Positions 6,475 to 12,961 of a DNA stretch of 24,911 bases are shown here, piece after piece. The stretch comes from an uncultured Collinsella sp. (GTDB lineage: Bacteria > Actinomycetota > Coriobacteriia > Coriobacteriales > Coriobacteriaceae): the NCBI GenBank assembly GCA_900555815.1, contig USMR01000001.1:1-24911 (forward strand), written 5' to 3'. Made by a program: the position numbers and the translations under genes. The first letter of the stretch is position 1. Every line of letters starts with the position of its first letter. The notes beneath the pieces are model-generated. The model was not told where the DNA came from and did not search any database. It saw only the letters and a program-made list of their open reading frames with translations.

Positions 6475-7752
6475 ATGGTGAAAAACATGCAAAAAAAGTA
6501 CTACACTCGAATTATCGAAAATGAGCTCGACCAGATGCTAGGGATATTCGGTGCCGTTCTCATCGAAGGACCGAAATGGTGTGGAAAGACAACCACAGCC
6601 GGGACCCGTGCGGCGTCCAGGCTCCTTCTCATGGATCCGTCGCGCAACTTCGAGAATCGTTTGCGTGCCGAGACGGACCCGGCGCTTGCCGTTTCCGGCG
6701 AGGTGCCGCGGCTAATCGACGAATGGCAGGAGGTTCCGAAACTTTGGGACGCGGCACGGTTTGAGTGCGACAACCGCGGCGGCGAGCCTGGCCAGTTCAT
6801 ATTTACGGGGTCGGCGACACCGCGAGACAATGAGCGGCCGATGCACAGTGGTGCTGGAAGGTTCGCTAAATTGCGCATGGATACCATGACGCTTTTCGAA
6901 CTTGGGAAATCTAGCGGTGCGGTTAAGCTGTCGAGCATTATTTCTGGCGAAAAGTTCAATGGCGCTTTCGGGTCGTTGGATTCTGCCTCGATTGCCGAGT
7001 GCGTTGTTCGCGGCGGATGGCCCGCGGCGGTCGGGCGCGATGTGCTGGCTGCGTCGGCGATGGCAAAACGTTATATCGGCATAGTTGCCGAAGAAGATTT
7101 GTCTCGTGTTGATGGCTCTCGACGCGATCCCGAAAAGGTCAAAGCTGTTATCGAATCGCTTGCGCGCAATGAATCCACTTTGGCGACACTCAAGACGCTC
7201 GTAGCTGATCTTGGTGGAGAGGTATCGAGACAGACGGCGGCATCGTATATATCTCTTCTCGCTCGGGTCAGCTTCGTTCGCGATATTCCCGCATGGAATC
7301 CAGCAATGAGATCTCCTGTGCACTTAAGAGAATCAAAGAAGCATCATCTTGCTGACCCGTCACTTGCGGCCGCTGCACTCGGGGCGACTCCGGAGACCTT
7401 GCTGCTAGATTTCAAGACGCTTGGACTACTTTTTGAATCGCTGGCACTCCATGATTTGTGGGTTTATGCACGAGCAAACGGAATGAGTCTCTATCACTAT
7501 CACGATTCTCGTGATCTAGAGGTCGATGCAGTCATTGCGGCTCCTGGTGGGACCTGGATCCCGGTCGAAGTTAAACTCAGCTCTGCTCAAATAGAAGAGG
7601 CATCTGACAATCTTGTTGCTGTCGAGGAACGTATGGTTGCTGCTGGAAACACCCCGCCGGTTTCTAAAGTAGCGATTATTGGATTTGGCTCACAAGCCTA
7701 TGTTACCGACCGCGGCGTCCAAGTTGTTCCCTTGGATGTTCTTGCGCCGTGA
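6475..7752 (+). CDS. AAA_14/DUF4143 family ATPase
   Basis: A 425-residue protein. Walker A GPKWCGKTT is at residues 32-40, a Walker B-like LIDEWQ at about 80-85 and a sensor region FIFTGSA follows; this is the AAA_14 layout. The C-terminal third, ending in EVDAVIA and WIPVEVKLS, matches DUF4143, whose E/D...EVK pattern resembles a degenerate PD-(D/E)xK nuclease fold. Proteins of this architecture are abundant in gut anaerobes and archaea and are usually encoded alone; their cellular role is not settled. ATG 6475 is used without a clear ribosome site; ATG 6484 is an alternative. Upstream repeats at 23-bp steps suggest regulation, possibly by the adjacent XRE protein. A strong terminator follows at 7854. 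Confidence 0.88.
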   Translation: MVKNMQKKYYTRIIENELDQMLGIFGAVLIEGPKWCGKTTTAGTRAASRLLLMDPSRNFENRLRAETDPALAVSGEVPRLIDEWQEVPKLWDAARFECDNRGGEPGQFIFTGSATPRDNERPMHSGAGRFAKLRMDTMTLFELGKSSGAVKLSSIISGEKFNGAFGSLDSASIAECVVRGGWPAAVGRDVLAASAMAKRYIGIVAEEDLSRVDGSRRDPEKVKAVIESLARNESTLATLKTLVADLGGEVSRQTAASYISLLARVSFVRDIPAWNPAMRSPVHLRESKKHHLADPSLAAAALGATPETLLLDFKTLGLLFESLALHDLWVYARANGMSLYHYHDSRDLEVDAVIAAPGGTWIPVEVKLSSAQIEEASDNLVAVEERMVAAGNTPPVSKVAIIGFGSQAYVTDRGVQVVPLDVLAP

Positions 7753-7853
7753 TGCTGCGGGCGAAGTGAAATCGACGCCGCAGTTTTTAGATTTGTTTTC
7801 TGAGATCTAAACCGCGAAACGCAAAATTTCGCCGCCTGGTTCTTCGTTTGATT

Positions 7854-7904
7854 CGAAACGCCCGCGCAAAAGTCGAAACGGCTCGCGCGGGCGTTTCGGT
7901 TTTT
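7854..7904 (+). terminator. Rho-independent terminator after the ATPase gene
   Basis: CGAAACGCCCGCGC (7854-7867) pairs perfectly with GCGCGGGCGTTTCG (7885-7898), followed by GTTTTTC. It lies about 100 bases beyond the ATPase stop codon. The 17-base loop is longer than usual. Confidence 0.7.
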
Positions 7905-8041
7905 CGTTTCGTATCTCAACTTGCGTCAAAACAAAACGCGAGTTTTGAAAATCGATAGCGACCGAAGGTCGCGATCATAGGCGGCTTGACCGCCGCATGA
8001 AAATCGACTCGCCATTCGATTCGTAATGCGAGCCGCGTCAC

Positions 8042-8109
8042 CTTTCGACAATTTCAACAGCGCTACGAGTCACGCTAATGACTCTCCGCGCCATTGAAAT
8101 TGTCGAAAG
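8042..8109. repeat. 16-bp perfect inverted repeat with nested hairpin
   Basis: CTTTCGACAATTTCAA (8042-8057) and TTGAAATTGTCGAAAG (8094-8109) are perfect reverse complements. The interior holds GAGTCA (8067-8072) / TGACTC (8079-8084), flanked by GCGC on both sides, so one long branched or stacked hairpin of 68 bases can form. Confidence 0.8.
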
Positions 8110-8191
8110 CTGCCTCAACTTTTTCGCAAGCGTATCGAAAAACGATTCGACAAGTCGAATGTTTGCGGCGCCCGCGCCGCAAACCCGCTTC

Positions 8192-8303
8192 GCGGTAATG
8201 CAAACACTCGGCACCCCTCGCATTCGCATTACCGCTCCGCTCTCGCTACAGTGAATTTCTAACACTCAGCATCCTTCGCGTTAAAAATTCGCTTCCGCTC
8301 ACG
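8192..8303. repeat. Two paralogous hairpin modules with conserved loops
   Basis: Module A has stem 8192-8201/8226-8235 and module B has stem 8253-8263/8280-8290. The stem sequences are unrelated, but each is self-complementary. Their loops are nearly the same: ACACTCGGCACCCCTCGC (8204-8221) and ACACTCAGCATCCTTCGC (8262-8279), 15 of 18 identical. The flank after each stem also matches (TCCGCTCTCG, 8236-8245; TCCGCTCACG, 8294-8303). Conserved loops on different but paired stems indicate selection on structure. Confidence 0.7.
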
Positions 8304-8402
8304 GTCTTCACGCAGTTACAACGCCGCGAGGCCTCTCGCTTGGAATGAGGCCTCTCATTCCACGTCTACACTGCGTTTCGCCCAATCACCGTTCCGGAGA
8401 TT

Positions 8403-8466
8403 GCAAGATGTACGTAAATGGCCATAATTACATGTAAACATGAACTATGGCCATTTACGATCTTGC
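8403..8466. repeat. 21-bp bulged stem, candidate oriT structure
   Basis: GCAAGAT (8403-8409) pairs with ATCTTGC (8460-8466) and CGTAAATGGCCATA (8413-8426) pairs with TATGGCCATTTACG (8446-8459). A 3-base bulge (8410-8412) separates them and the loop is 19 bases. It lies 138 bases before the MobC-like gene. A long inverted repeat next to mob genes is the usual form of an oriT, though no nic consensus is recognised. Confidence 0.6.
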
Positions 8467-8603
8467 TTTTCCCTCCTACGGGAAAAGAAAACAGGCAAAG
8501 CTGAGTTCCGCTTTGTGCGCGAAGCGGTTTCGCCTCCGAGAAAAATTCGGCGGACTTTTCCAAATCTTGTTTCGGAGGCCACTCCGAAACTGAAGGGATA
8601 AAA

Positions 8604-9041
8604 ATGAGACGAAGTGAGAAAGTCGAAGCGACGTTGACCGCTGAAGAAAAGGAAATTCTTCAGCGCCTCTGCGACGAAGCCGGTTGCACGGAAGCTGAAC
8701 TAATCCGCTCCGTTTTGATTAGCCGTTCGATTTCTCTCGACGATCTTGAGACCGGAAAGAAAAGCGAGCACGAGAAAAATAAAGCGCTGCACAACTGCAA
8801 GCGCAAACACGCTCCAAGAAAATCTGGCGAGTGCGGTGAAGCCATCGCCGAGAACGCCGAGAAACGTGACGTTTCGTTTCATGTGATGCTGACCGCTCCA
8901 GAAAAAATGGCGATCGAACAGCGGGCGGCAGTGCTTGGCGTCTCTGTAAGCGAGTTGGTTCGTCGCAGCGCGATCTACGGAAAGATTGAATCATTCAATT
9001 TCAATGTCGCGGAAGCTGAAAACTCCATCATGAGTTATTGA
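8604..9041 (+). CDS. MobC-like mobilization protein, N-terminal part
   Basis: A 145-codon frame beginning MRRSEKVEATLTAEEKEI with GAAGGGAT just upstream. It contains two successive segments of the MobC/RHH type: EATLTAEEKEILQRLCDEAG...AELIRSVLI near the start, and HVMLTAPEKMAIEQRAAVLG...SELVRRSAIYGKI at about residues 98-132. Such relaxosome accessory proteins bind oriT and assist the relaxase in nicking DNA. The frame ends at 9041, exactly where MobC proteins normally continue with an ELL-(K/R)EGTNLNQ motif. That motif is present in the -1 frame (9020-9253), so this is a frame-disrupted gene or one needing frameshifting. No relaxase gene is visible, so the element is probably incomplete or is mobilised in trans. 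Confidence 0.65.
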   Translation: MRRSEKVEATLTAEEKEILQRLCDEAGCTEAELIRSVLISRSISLDDLETGKKSEHEKNKALHNCKRKHAPRKSGECGEAIAENAEKRDVSFHVMLTAPEKMAIEQRAAVLGVSVSELVRRSAIYGKIESFNFNVAEAENSIMSY

Positions 9042-9253
9042 AGGAAGGAACGAATCTCAATCAGCTGATGTATTTTGTGAACGCCCAAGGTCTTCCCGCG
9101 TACAACGAGAAAGCTGTTTTCCGCACGCTCGAAAAGGTTTACCAAAATGCTCGAAAGGTCGACCGGTTTATCGAGGAACTTGAAAAGCGTCATCACGTTG
9201 ACTATGTTTCCCACGACTATCTGGCAGATGAACCAGACAACAGAAATCTTTAA
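9020..9253 (+). pseudogene. MobC C-terminal part in the -1 frame
   Basis: This frame opens after a stop at 9017-9019 and reads HHELLKEGTNLNQL, the conserved MobC C-terminal motif, then a helical region with FRTLEKVYQNARKVDRFIEELEK. It ends at 9253. It joins the upstream frame if one A is added to the AAAA run at 9019-9022. A TTG at 9038 could start a separate 71-residue protein, but that would begin inside the conserved motif. A disrupted single gene is the simpler reading. Confidence 0.65.
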
Positions 9254-9282
9254 GTCGGAACGCAGCCGGATCAGTTTTGCAA

Positions 9283-9311
9283 TTGAGTGCAATTACTCGT
9301 TTAGCTATAAC
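9283..9311 (+). promoter_or_regulatory. Predicted sigma-70-type promoter
   Basis: -35 TTGAGT (9283-9288), exact 17-base spacer, -10 TATAAC (9306-9311). Two TGCAATT copies ten bases apart (9278-9284, 9288-9294) overlap the -35. It would produce a short RNA of about 230 bases ending at the 9521-9548 terminator and carrying the 21-residue frame. Confidence 0.5.
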
Positions 9312-9431
9312 TACTGAGTAAAAGCGAAAAGAGACGGCAGAAGAGATTGACAGCCATTAAACAGAAAGCAGTCAGCTCGTACCCCGCCTCGCTAGCTTGG
9401 CCCTGCCCGAGTTTTCGGGGAGGTGGTCGCT

Positions 9432-9497
9432 ATGTCCGAGTTCCGTCTTATGATCGTCGCTCTTCCTCTGGTGACCATTCTGGCCATTTTGGGCTAG
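9432..9497 (+). CDS. 21-residue hydrophobic peptide, candidate type I toxin
   Basis: ATG 9432 follows a very strong GGGGAGG site (9417-9423). The 21-codon product is MSEFRLMIVALPLVTILAILG up to residue 20-21: a short polar N-terminus and then one hydrophobic helix. Size, hydrophobicity and a PLV/ILA core resemble Fst/Ldr-type membrane-acting toxins of type I toxin-antitoxin loci. The ribosome site lies in a hairpin (CCCGA 9407-9411 / TCGGG 9415-9419), and ACCCCGCCTC (9381-9390) could also pair with it, which would limit translation. A dedicated promoter (9283-9311) and terminator (9521-9548) frame a short transcript. An antisense RNA has not been identified, so toxin function is inferred. Confidence 0.5.
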   Translation: MSEFRLMIVALPLVTILAILG

Positions 9498-9520
9498 GGT
9501 AAAATCTGGCCTTTAAAGAC

Positions 9521-9548
9521 CAAAGCCGTCCTGCCTGGGACGGCTTTG
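9521..9548 (+). terminator. Rho-independent terminator of the small-peptide transcript
   Basis: CAAAGCCGTCC (9521-9531) pairs perfectly with GGACGGCTTTG (9538-9548) around a 6-base loop, followed by TTTCC. It ends the short transcript carrying the 21-residue frame and could also stop antisense transcription. Confidence 0.75.
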
Positions 9549-9594
9549 TTTCCTCGATTATCAACTTCATACGGATGGATGCGGGGTTCGATAC

Positions 9595-9623
9595 CCCGGC
9601 GGCCTGATCGGCAGGCCGCCGGG
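9595..9623 (-). terminator. GC-rich hairpin after the minus-strand exported-protein pair
   Basis: CCCGGCGGCCT (9595-9605) pairs perfectly with AGGCCGCCGGG (9613-9623). It lies just beyond the stop of the 142-residue minus-strand gene. No T-run follows on either strand, so it may be a weak terminator or an RNA-stabilising 3' hairpin. Confidence 0.45.
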
Positions 9624-9628
9624 AACTC

Positions 9629-10057
9629 TCACTCCTCGATAAAAGCCGGCGCTCGGTTAGTTTTGCGCATCTTGAAATCGTCAGTTTCGTAGGAGACGTA
9701 GAGGATGCCGTCCATCCCATCTCGCGATGCATATGAAAGGTGAACAGAACCGCAATCCGCTCCATCATTGTCGAGAAGATCAAACGAATTCGGGTCGCTC
9801 GTTGCGGCCAAACGACCACTCAGACAAGAGCCATCGTCATTACAGATTTGCCATTCCATATCTTCGCCTGCAAGAATCGCCATAGACGTCCTGGTCGCGC
9901 CATCGTTGACATACATCCCGTCTATGCCAAAACCGTTTTCAGCGCCATCAATAAACGATTGCTCGGACCTATACTTCGCGAATGATGCGCATAGTGCCAT
10001 TGCAAGACCGATTACAAGGCCAACAATCGCTATCTTTGCATAGCTCTTGCCTATCAT
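9629..10057 (-). CDS. Membrane-anchored or secreted hypothetical protein
   Basis: A 142-residue product with an N-terminal helix (about residues 6-26, KIAIVGLVIGLAMALCASFA), either an uncleaved anchor or a signal peptide. An acidic extracellular part of about 110 residues follows, with three cysteines (CNDDGSC and DCGS) that could form disulfides. No family is recognised. Its ATG lies one base after the stop of the upstream gene (TGA-C-ATG), so translation is coupled and the two form an operon. The downstream hairpin at 9595-9623 marks the likely transcript end. Confidence 0.65.
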   Translation of the reverse strand: MIGKSYAKIAIVGLVIGLAMALCASFAKYRSEQSFIDGAENGFGIDGMYVNDGATRTSMAILAGEDMEWQICNDDGSCLSGRLAATSDPNSFDLLDNDGADCGSVHLSYASRDGMDGILYVSYETDDFKMRKTNRAPAFIEE

Positions 10058-10058
10058 G

Positions 10059-10712
10059 TCATCCTACTTTTCGCTTGCCTAAGGCAAGACGGAAGAAGTC
10101 ATTCGTCGCTGCTTTTTTGTACACCTTCTTGACGCCATTGACGGTCTCATAAACAACAAACGGCTGGACCTTGTGTTCAACGTTCGCCGTTACTTTCCAA
10201 AAGCCAGCGCCGCCGATATCAATGGAAAACCCAGTCGCCATCGCCTCGCGCTTTGCCAGCGGTATCGATACGCCTATGCTTCCGACACCATTCGGGAGCG
10301 GCACCGATACACTCACCGAACCGCCGCCATACCGCTGGACGTTTACAGAACCGCTCCCGTCGATGTGAATGCCCCCCGGGGGCTGCCCAGCAACGTCGTG
10401 CCATCCGCTGGCTTTCGTTTGCACGCTCCCGTATACGGTGCTGTAGCTTGGGCGACCGCGTGTCGCATAGAGCTCAACATCATCAGATGACATCGCCTCT
10501 TCTATGATAAGGGCCGCTTCTTGCTCTGCACGTTGACGCACAATCGCCTCGACATCAGATTCACTCAGATCCGGGAACGCTAGGAATTCTACGGTTTCAG
10601 AATTGTAACCATCAGCAAATGCACCATTTGGGGTAATTAGTGACAGTCCGCCCAATGCGGCTGCCGTCAGGATTGACCTGCGAGTAATAAACAGGTTTTT
10701 CGTTGTACTCAT
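10059..10712 (-). CDS. Exported hypothetical protein with Tat-like signal
   Basis: ATG 10712 is chosen because GGAGG (10718-10722) precedes it; a longer open frame to 10850 has no such support. The 217-residue product begins with a twin-arginine-like signal, ITRRSILTAAALGGLSL, and a likely cleavage after AFA. The mature part has an acidic helix-forming stretch and then a Gly/Ser/Val-rich beta region (SGSVNVQ, GGGSVSVSVPLPNG, GIHIDGSG). This gives a secreted, probably beta-rich protein. No family is recognised. It is the first gene of a coupled pair with the 142-residue membrane protein, which could be a partner or immunity-type protein; that idea rests on arrangement only. Confidence 0.65.
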   Translation of the reverse strand: MSTTKNLFITRRSILTAAALGGLSLITPNGAFADGYNSETVEFLAFPDLSESDVEAIVRQRAEQEAALIIEEAMSSDDVELYATRGRPSYSTVYGSVQTKASGWHDVAGQPPGGIHIDGSGSVNVQRYGGGSVSVSVPLPNGVGSIGVSIPLAKREAMATGFSIDIGGAGFWKVTANVEHKVQPFVVYETVNGVKKVYKKAATNDFFRLALGKRKVG

Positions 10713-11433
10713 CTTCGCCTCCAAACATCTCACCGGGGTCCTTCTGGCCAATTTTGCCCCGGCTCGGTTACTTCGGTTACTTGAGCGCTCCGATATATGC
10801 TTGTTACCCATGTACGCAATATTAATTTCGGACATATCGAAACTAATCAATGGTTGCGGGAGTTTCCGACCTCAGTGAAATGCCGCCCTATACCCACAGA
10901 ATCAGTCCGGCTTGACATGTGCCAATGGCCGCTAATGGCACTTGGTCAGCAACGGTCTTAGCCCATCGGCCCCAACAGTGTCTCCTTCTGTCGCGCCGTG
11001 GGCCAGACGCACAGCGGTGGCGCCGTGTCGAGGCAGCTGGACGACCGTGTCGTCGGTCGCGGCGACACGCCTCGCTAGTTTGCCTCGCCCTATTGGCCCT
11101 AGCGCGTCGCAGTTCAATCAGCTGTTACAATTACCAACCCACAAAAAAGCCCATCTAGCAGGGTCTTTGCTGTTATAGAATCCTGAAAGAAAGGGTCGAA
11201 CAGAAATGTCTGGCCGGACGCCAATTGTCCGGGAACTGCTTCTGGTTCGACCCTCTTTTACTTTCGCCCACTCGGTGGACTTCTGGTTTAATGCTTAGGG
11301 GCGGGGATTTACCAAAGTGAAAAATTAATGAAAAGAAACCCAGTGCAACAAATGCCATGGTGAGGGCTCGAATTGGCCATATAGATCTAAAATAGTCACG
11401 ATATACAAATGTCGAGAGACGTTGGGGATAGAG
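10713..11433. other. Gene-poor region with one long nested hairpin
   Basis: About 720 bases without a convincing gene. A GC-rich stretch (about 10930-11120) is open on both strands but lacks ribosome sites and protein-like composition; it could be an eroded coding remnant. At 11193-11253, GGGTCGAAC pairs with GTTCGACCC across a 43-base interior that contains CCGGAC (11214-11219) / GTCCGG (11227-11232). The outer stem is followed by TCTTTTA on the plus strand. The structure could be a terminator or a small structured RNA. Confidence 0.5.
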
Positions 11434-12321
11434 ATGAAAAGAACCAAGGGTTTTCTTTTGTTGGTAATGATGCTGCTCGGACTGTTCTGCCTGAGTGGCC
11501 CTTCTTGGGCCGAGGCTGCCTGTCCTGAAGGTGAGCCTCAGCAGTCTTATACGGGCAGCCTGCTGATAACTGCTAAGGAGGGCGATGCCGACTCTCAGTC
11601 TGGGGTAAATCCCCTTGCCACTTTTGAGGGGGACGGCGGAACGGTCAAGCTTGACCATATTGGTAGCGGGATTTTGAGGTGGCAAGTTCTTCCGGACAAA
11701 ATTGCGAACGATCCCTTCTCTTTTGCTGGAACGATATATCTATACAAGGTTGTGAGCGGAAAACAAAAATACGTCGATTGCTATCCGACAAACGGGTCTG
11801 GAATTGCATTCACCGGCATTTCGGGGCAGATTGATACACATGTACGAAAGGGAACCTATGTGGTGCGTTGGGTTGGAGCTGCTGCAGGCCCGATATGGCT
11901 TGCGGTCTTGCGCCCCGATGTCCAAATAGGTTTCTCTCTAGACGGGAAGTTGCTCATGGACGTCATCTATGACGGAGATGACTGGGTCGATCATTATACT
12001 TGGCGCCTGGTCGGCTCGAATGACAATGGGGATGTGGTGTTTGATGGACTATGTCCAAAGCATCTCCATCCTTTTGTCTCGTCGTTAATTGAGAGTTCCG
12101 CTCGTGTTGCCCCCTACAGCTCGGCATCGCTTCATGATACGGACGTTTTGAAGACCATAAGGGAATCAATTGACGATGGCACGATGAGCGGCCCGCTGTT
12201 TTCTCGGCTTGTGGGGCTAGATGAGATTGGCTCGAAACGACTGCTTGCGGGCGAAAAAGTGGAACTCACTTATCGGTCGATGATTTCAATCCTGCGGCTA
12301 GCCGATGTTCTTCGCAAATAA
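11434..12321 (+). CDS. Secreted hypothetical protein
   Basis: A 295-residue product. ATG 11434 follows GGGGA at about 6 bases and begins a textbook signal peptide: MKRTKG, the hydrophobic core FLLLVMMLLGLFCLSG and likely cleavage after SWAEA. The mature protein has a first half with beta-type segments (GTVKLDHIGSGILRWQV, GTIYLYKVV, GTYVVRWVG) and a more helical C-terminal 90 residues. No catalytic motif, repeat or wall anchor is seen, so it is probably released or loosely attached. No family is recognised. It stands alone, with the 11193-11253 hairpin upstream and converging on the lac-cluster terminator. Confidence 0.75.
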   Translation: MKRTKGFLLLVMMLLGLFCLSGPSWAEAACPEGEPQQSYTGSLLITAKEGDADSQSGVNPLATFEGDGGTVKLDHIGSGILRWQVLPDKIANDPFSFAGTIYLYKVVSGKQKYVDCYPTNGSGIAFTGISGQIDTHVRKGTYVVRWVGAAAGPIWLAVLRPDVQIGFSLDGKLLMDVIYDGDDWVDHYTWRLVGSNDNGDVVFDGLCPKHLHPFVSSLIESSARVAPYSSASLHDTDVLKTIRESIDDGTMSGPLFSRLVGLDEIGSKRLLAGEKVELTYRSMISILRLADVLRK

Positions 12322-12345
12322 ATGAGGCTTCCCTATTCAAAAACA

Positions 12346-12423
12346 GAAAACCCCGCTAAACGTGATTCCCCTAGGGAAACACGTTTAGCGGGGTCCTAGC
12401 GTGATTTCCCTAGGGGAATCACG
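12346..12423 (-). terminator. Terminator plus second CCTAGG palindrome after the yhcH gene
   Basis: CCCCGCTAAACGTG (12351-12364) pairs perfectly with CACGTTTAGCGGGG (12380-12393). On the minus strand it is followed by TTTTCTGTTTTTG, so it terminates the minus-strand cluster. The loop contains CCCCTAGGG, and an almost identical unit forms a second hairpin just upstream for that transcript (12400-12423, CGTGATT...AATCACG). The two units could also pair with each other in alternative folds. Confidence 0.8.
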
Positions 12424-12455
12424 CCATCAGACGAATAGCTCTGCCAGGCAGTTCG

Positions 12456-12929
12456 CTACTCCTCCCAGTAAGCGTCTGCAAGCAGCTTAAAGCAGATCTT
12501 CTTGACCGGCTGCGCGCCATCGCCCGGGAACTCGAGCGTGGGCATATGAGGCTCGCCGGCAACGAACAGTGCAAACTTATCGTCAGCAAGATCGCCGGCG
12601 ATCGAGGCGTCGGAATCGACCAGATCGTAGTCGTCCTTCTCGTCAAACTCCTGGACCAGCGTCAAGCTGCCCGTAGCGACCTTAAAGGCCTCGCGACCCT
12701 CAATGTCGATCTGCAGGTCGTGATAGCGCTGATGCGTCTCGTAGTGAGCCTCGGCCTCGGGACGCGTCGTGGGAGCCATGACGTTCGCAAAGACCTTGTC
12801 GCCCAGAATCGGATGGCTACCGACCTCGAGCTGCGCCGGGTCGTTCTCCTCGAGCCAGTCGATCAACACGTCGAGGCCCTTGAGCATTCCGCGGTACTCC
12901 TCGATATCGCCCAATGCACCGTAAATCAT
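12456..12929 (-). CDS. YhcH/YjgK/YiaL family cupin-like protein
   Basis: A 157-residue protein of the YhcH/YjgK/YiaL (DUF386, EbgC/NanQ-type) family. Recognisable parts are an N-terminal helix with IDWLEEND, the metal-site region AHYETHQRYHDLQIDIEG and the closing ...GEPHMP...VKKICFKL. Family members are small beta-barrel proteins with a metal-binding His/Glu set that act on sugars, for example as anomerases or as accessory subunits of beta-galactosidase. ATG 12929 follows AGAGGGG at 7 bases. It is the last gene of the minus-strand lac cluster, after a nagA remnant, and is followed by a strong terminator. A role in sugar or amino-sugar anomerisation fits; the exact substrate is unknown. Confidence 0.85.
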   Translation of the reverse strand: MIYGALGDIEEYRGMLKGLDVLIDWLEENDPAQLEVGSHPILGDKVFANVMAPTTRPEAEAHYETHQRYHDLQIDIEGREAFKVATGSLTLVQEFDEKDDYDLVDSDASIAGDLADDKFALFVAGEPHMPTLEFPGDGAQPVKKICFKLLADAYWEE

Positions 12930-12961
12930 CTAAATCCCCTCTCGGATCGCTTCTTTGGCGG

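Larger units (their letters stand above)
7926..8590. other. Hairpin-dense non-coding region (origin, oriT or structured RNA)
   Basis: This 665-base gap has no convincing gene but holds at least twelve inverted repeats, most of them perfect. Arms: 7926-7932/7942-7948, 7958-7963/7967-7972, 7980-7984/7990-7994, 8042-8057/8094-8109, 8120-8126/8136-8142, 8145-8151/8154-8160, 8161-8171/8174-8184, 8192-8201/8226-8235, 8253-8263/8280-8290, 8310-8316/8370-8376 (enclosing 8341-8349/8354-8362), 8403-8426/8446-8466, 8466-8473/8480-8487, 8508-8513/8522-8527 and 8569-8577/8582-8590. Such a chain of hairpins before a MobC-like gene suits a transfer or replication origin, or a large structured RNA. The minus strand has more purine-rich loops, which would favour a minus-strand RNA. 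Confidence 0.6.

Noticed and set aside
7926..8590. CRISPR array
   Set aside because: The repeats are inverted, not direct, their lengths vary and there are no regular spacers or cas genes.
9571..9605. tRNA-like T-arm CGGGGTTCGATACCCCG (9582-9598)
   Set aside because: The stem and 7-base loop fit a T-arm, but no matching acceptor, D or anticodon arms are present upstream. The right side overlaps a separate GC-rich hairpin. An att-site remnant is possible but unsupported.
10932..11178. Opposing 60-80 codon frames in the gene-poor region
   Set aside because: Both strands are open because the DNA is GC-rich; neither has a ribosome site or a recognisable protein pattern.
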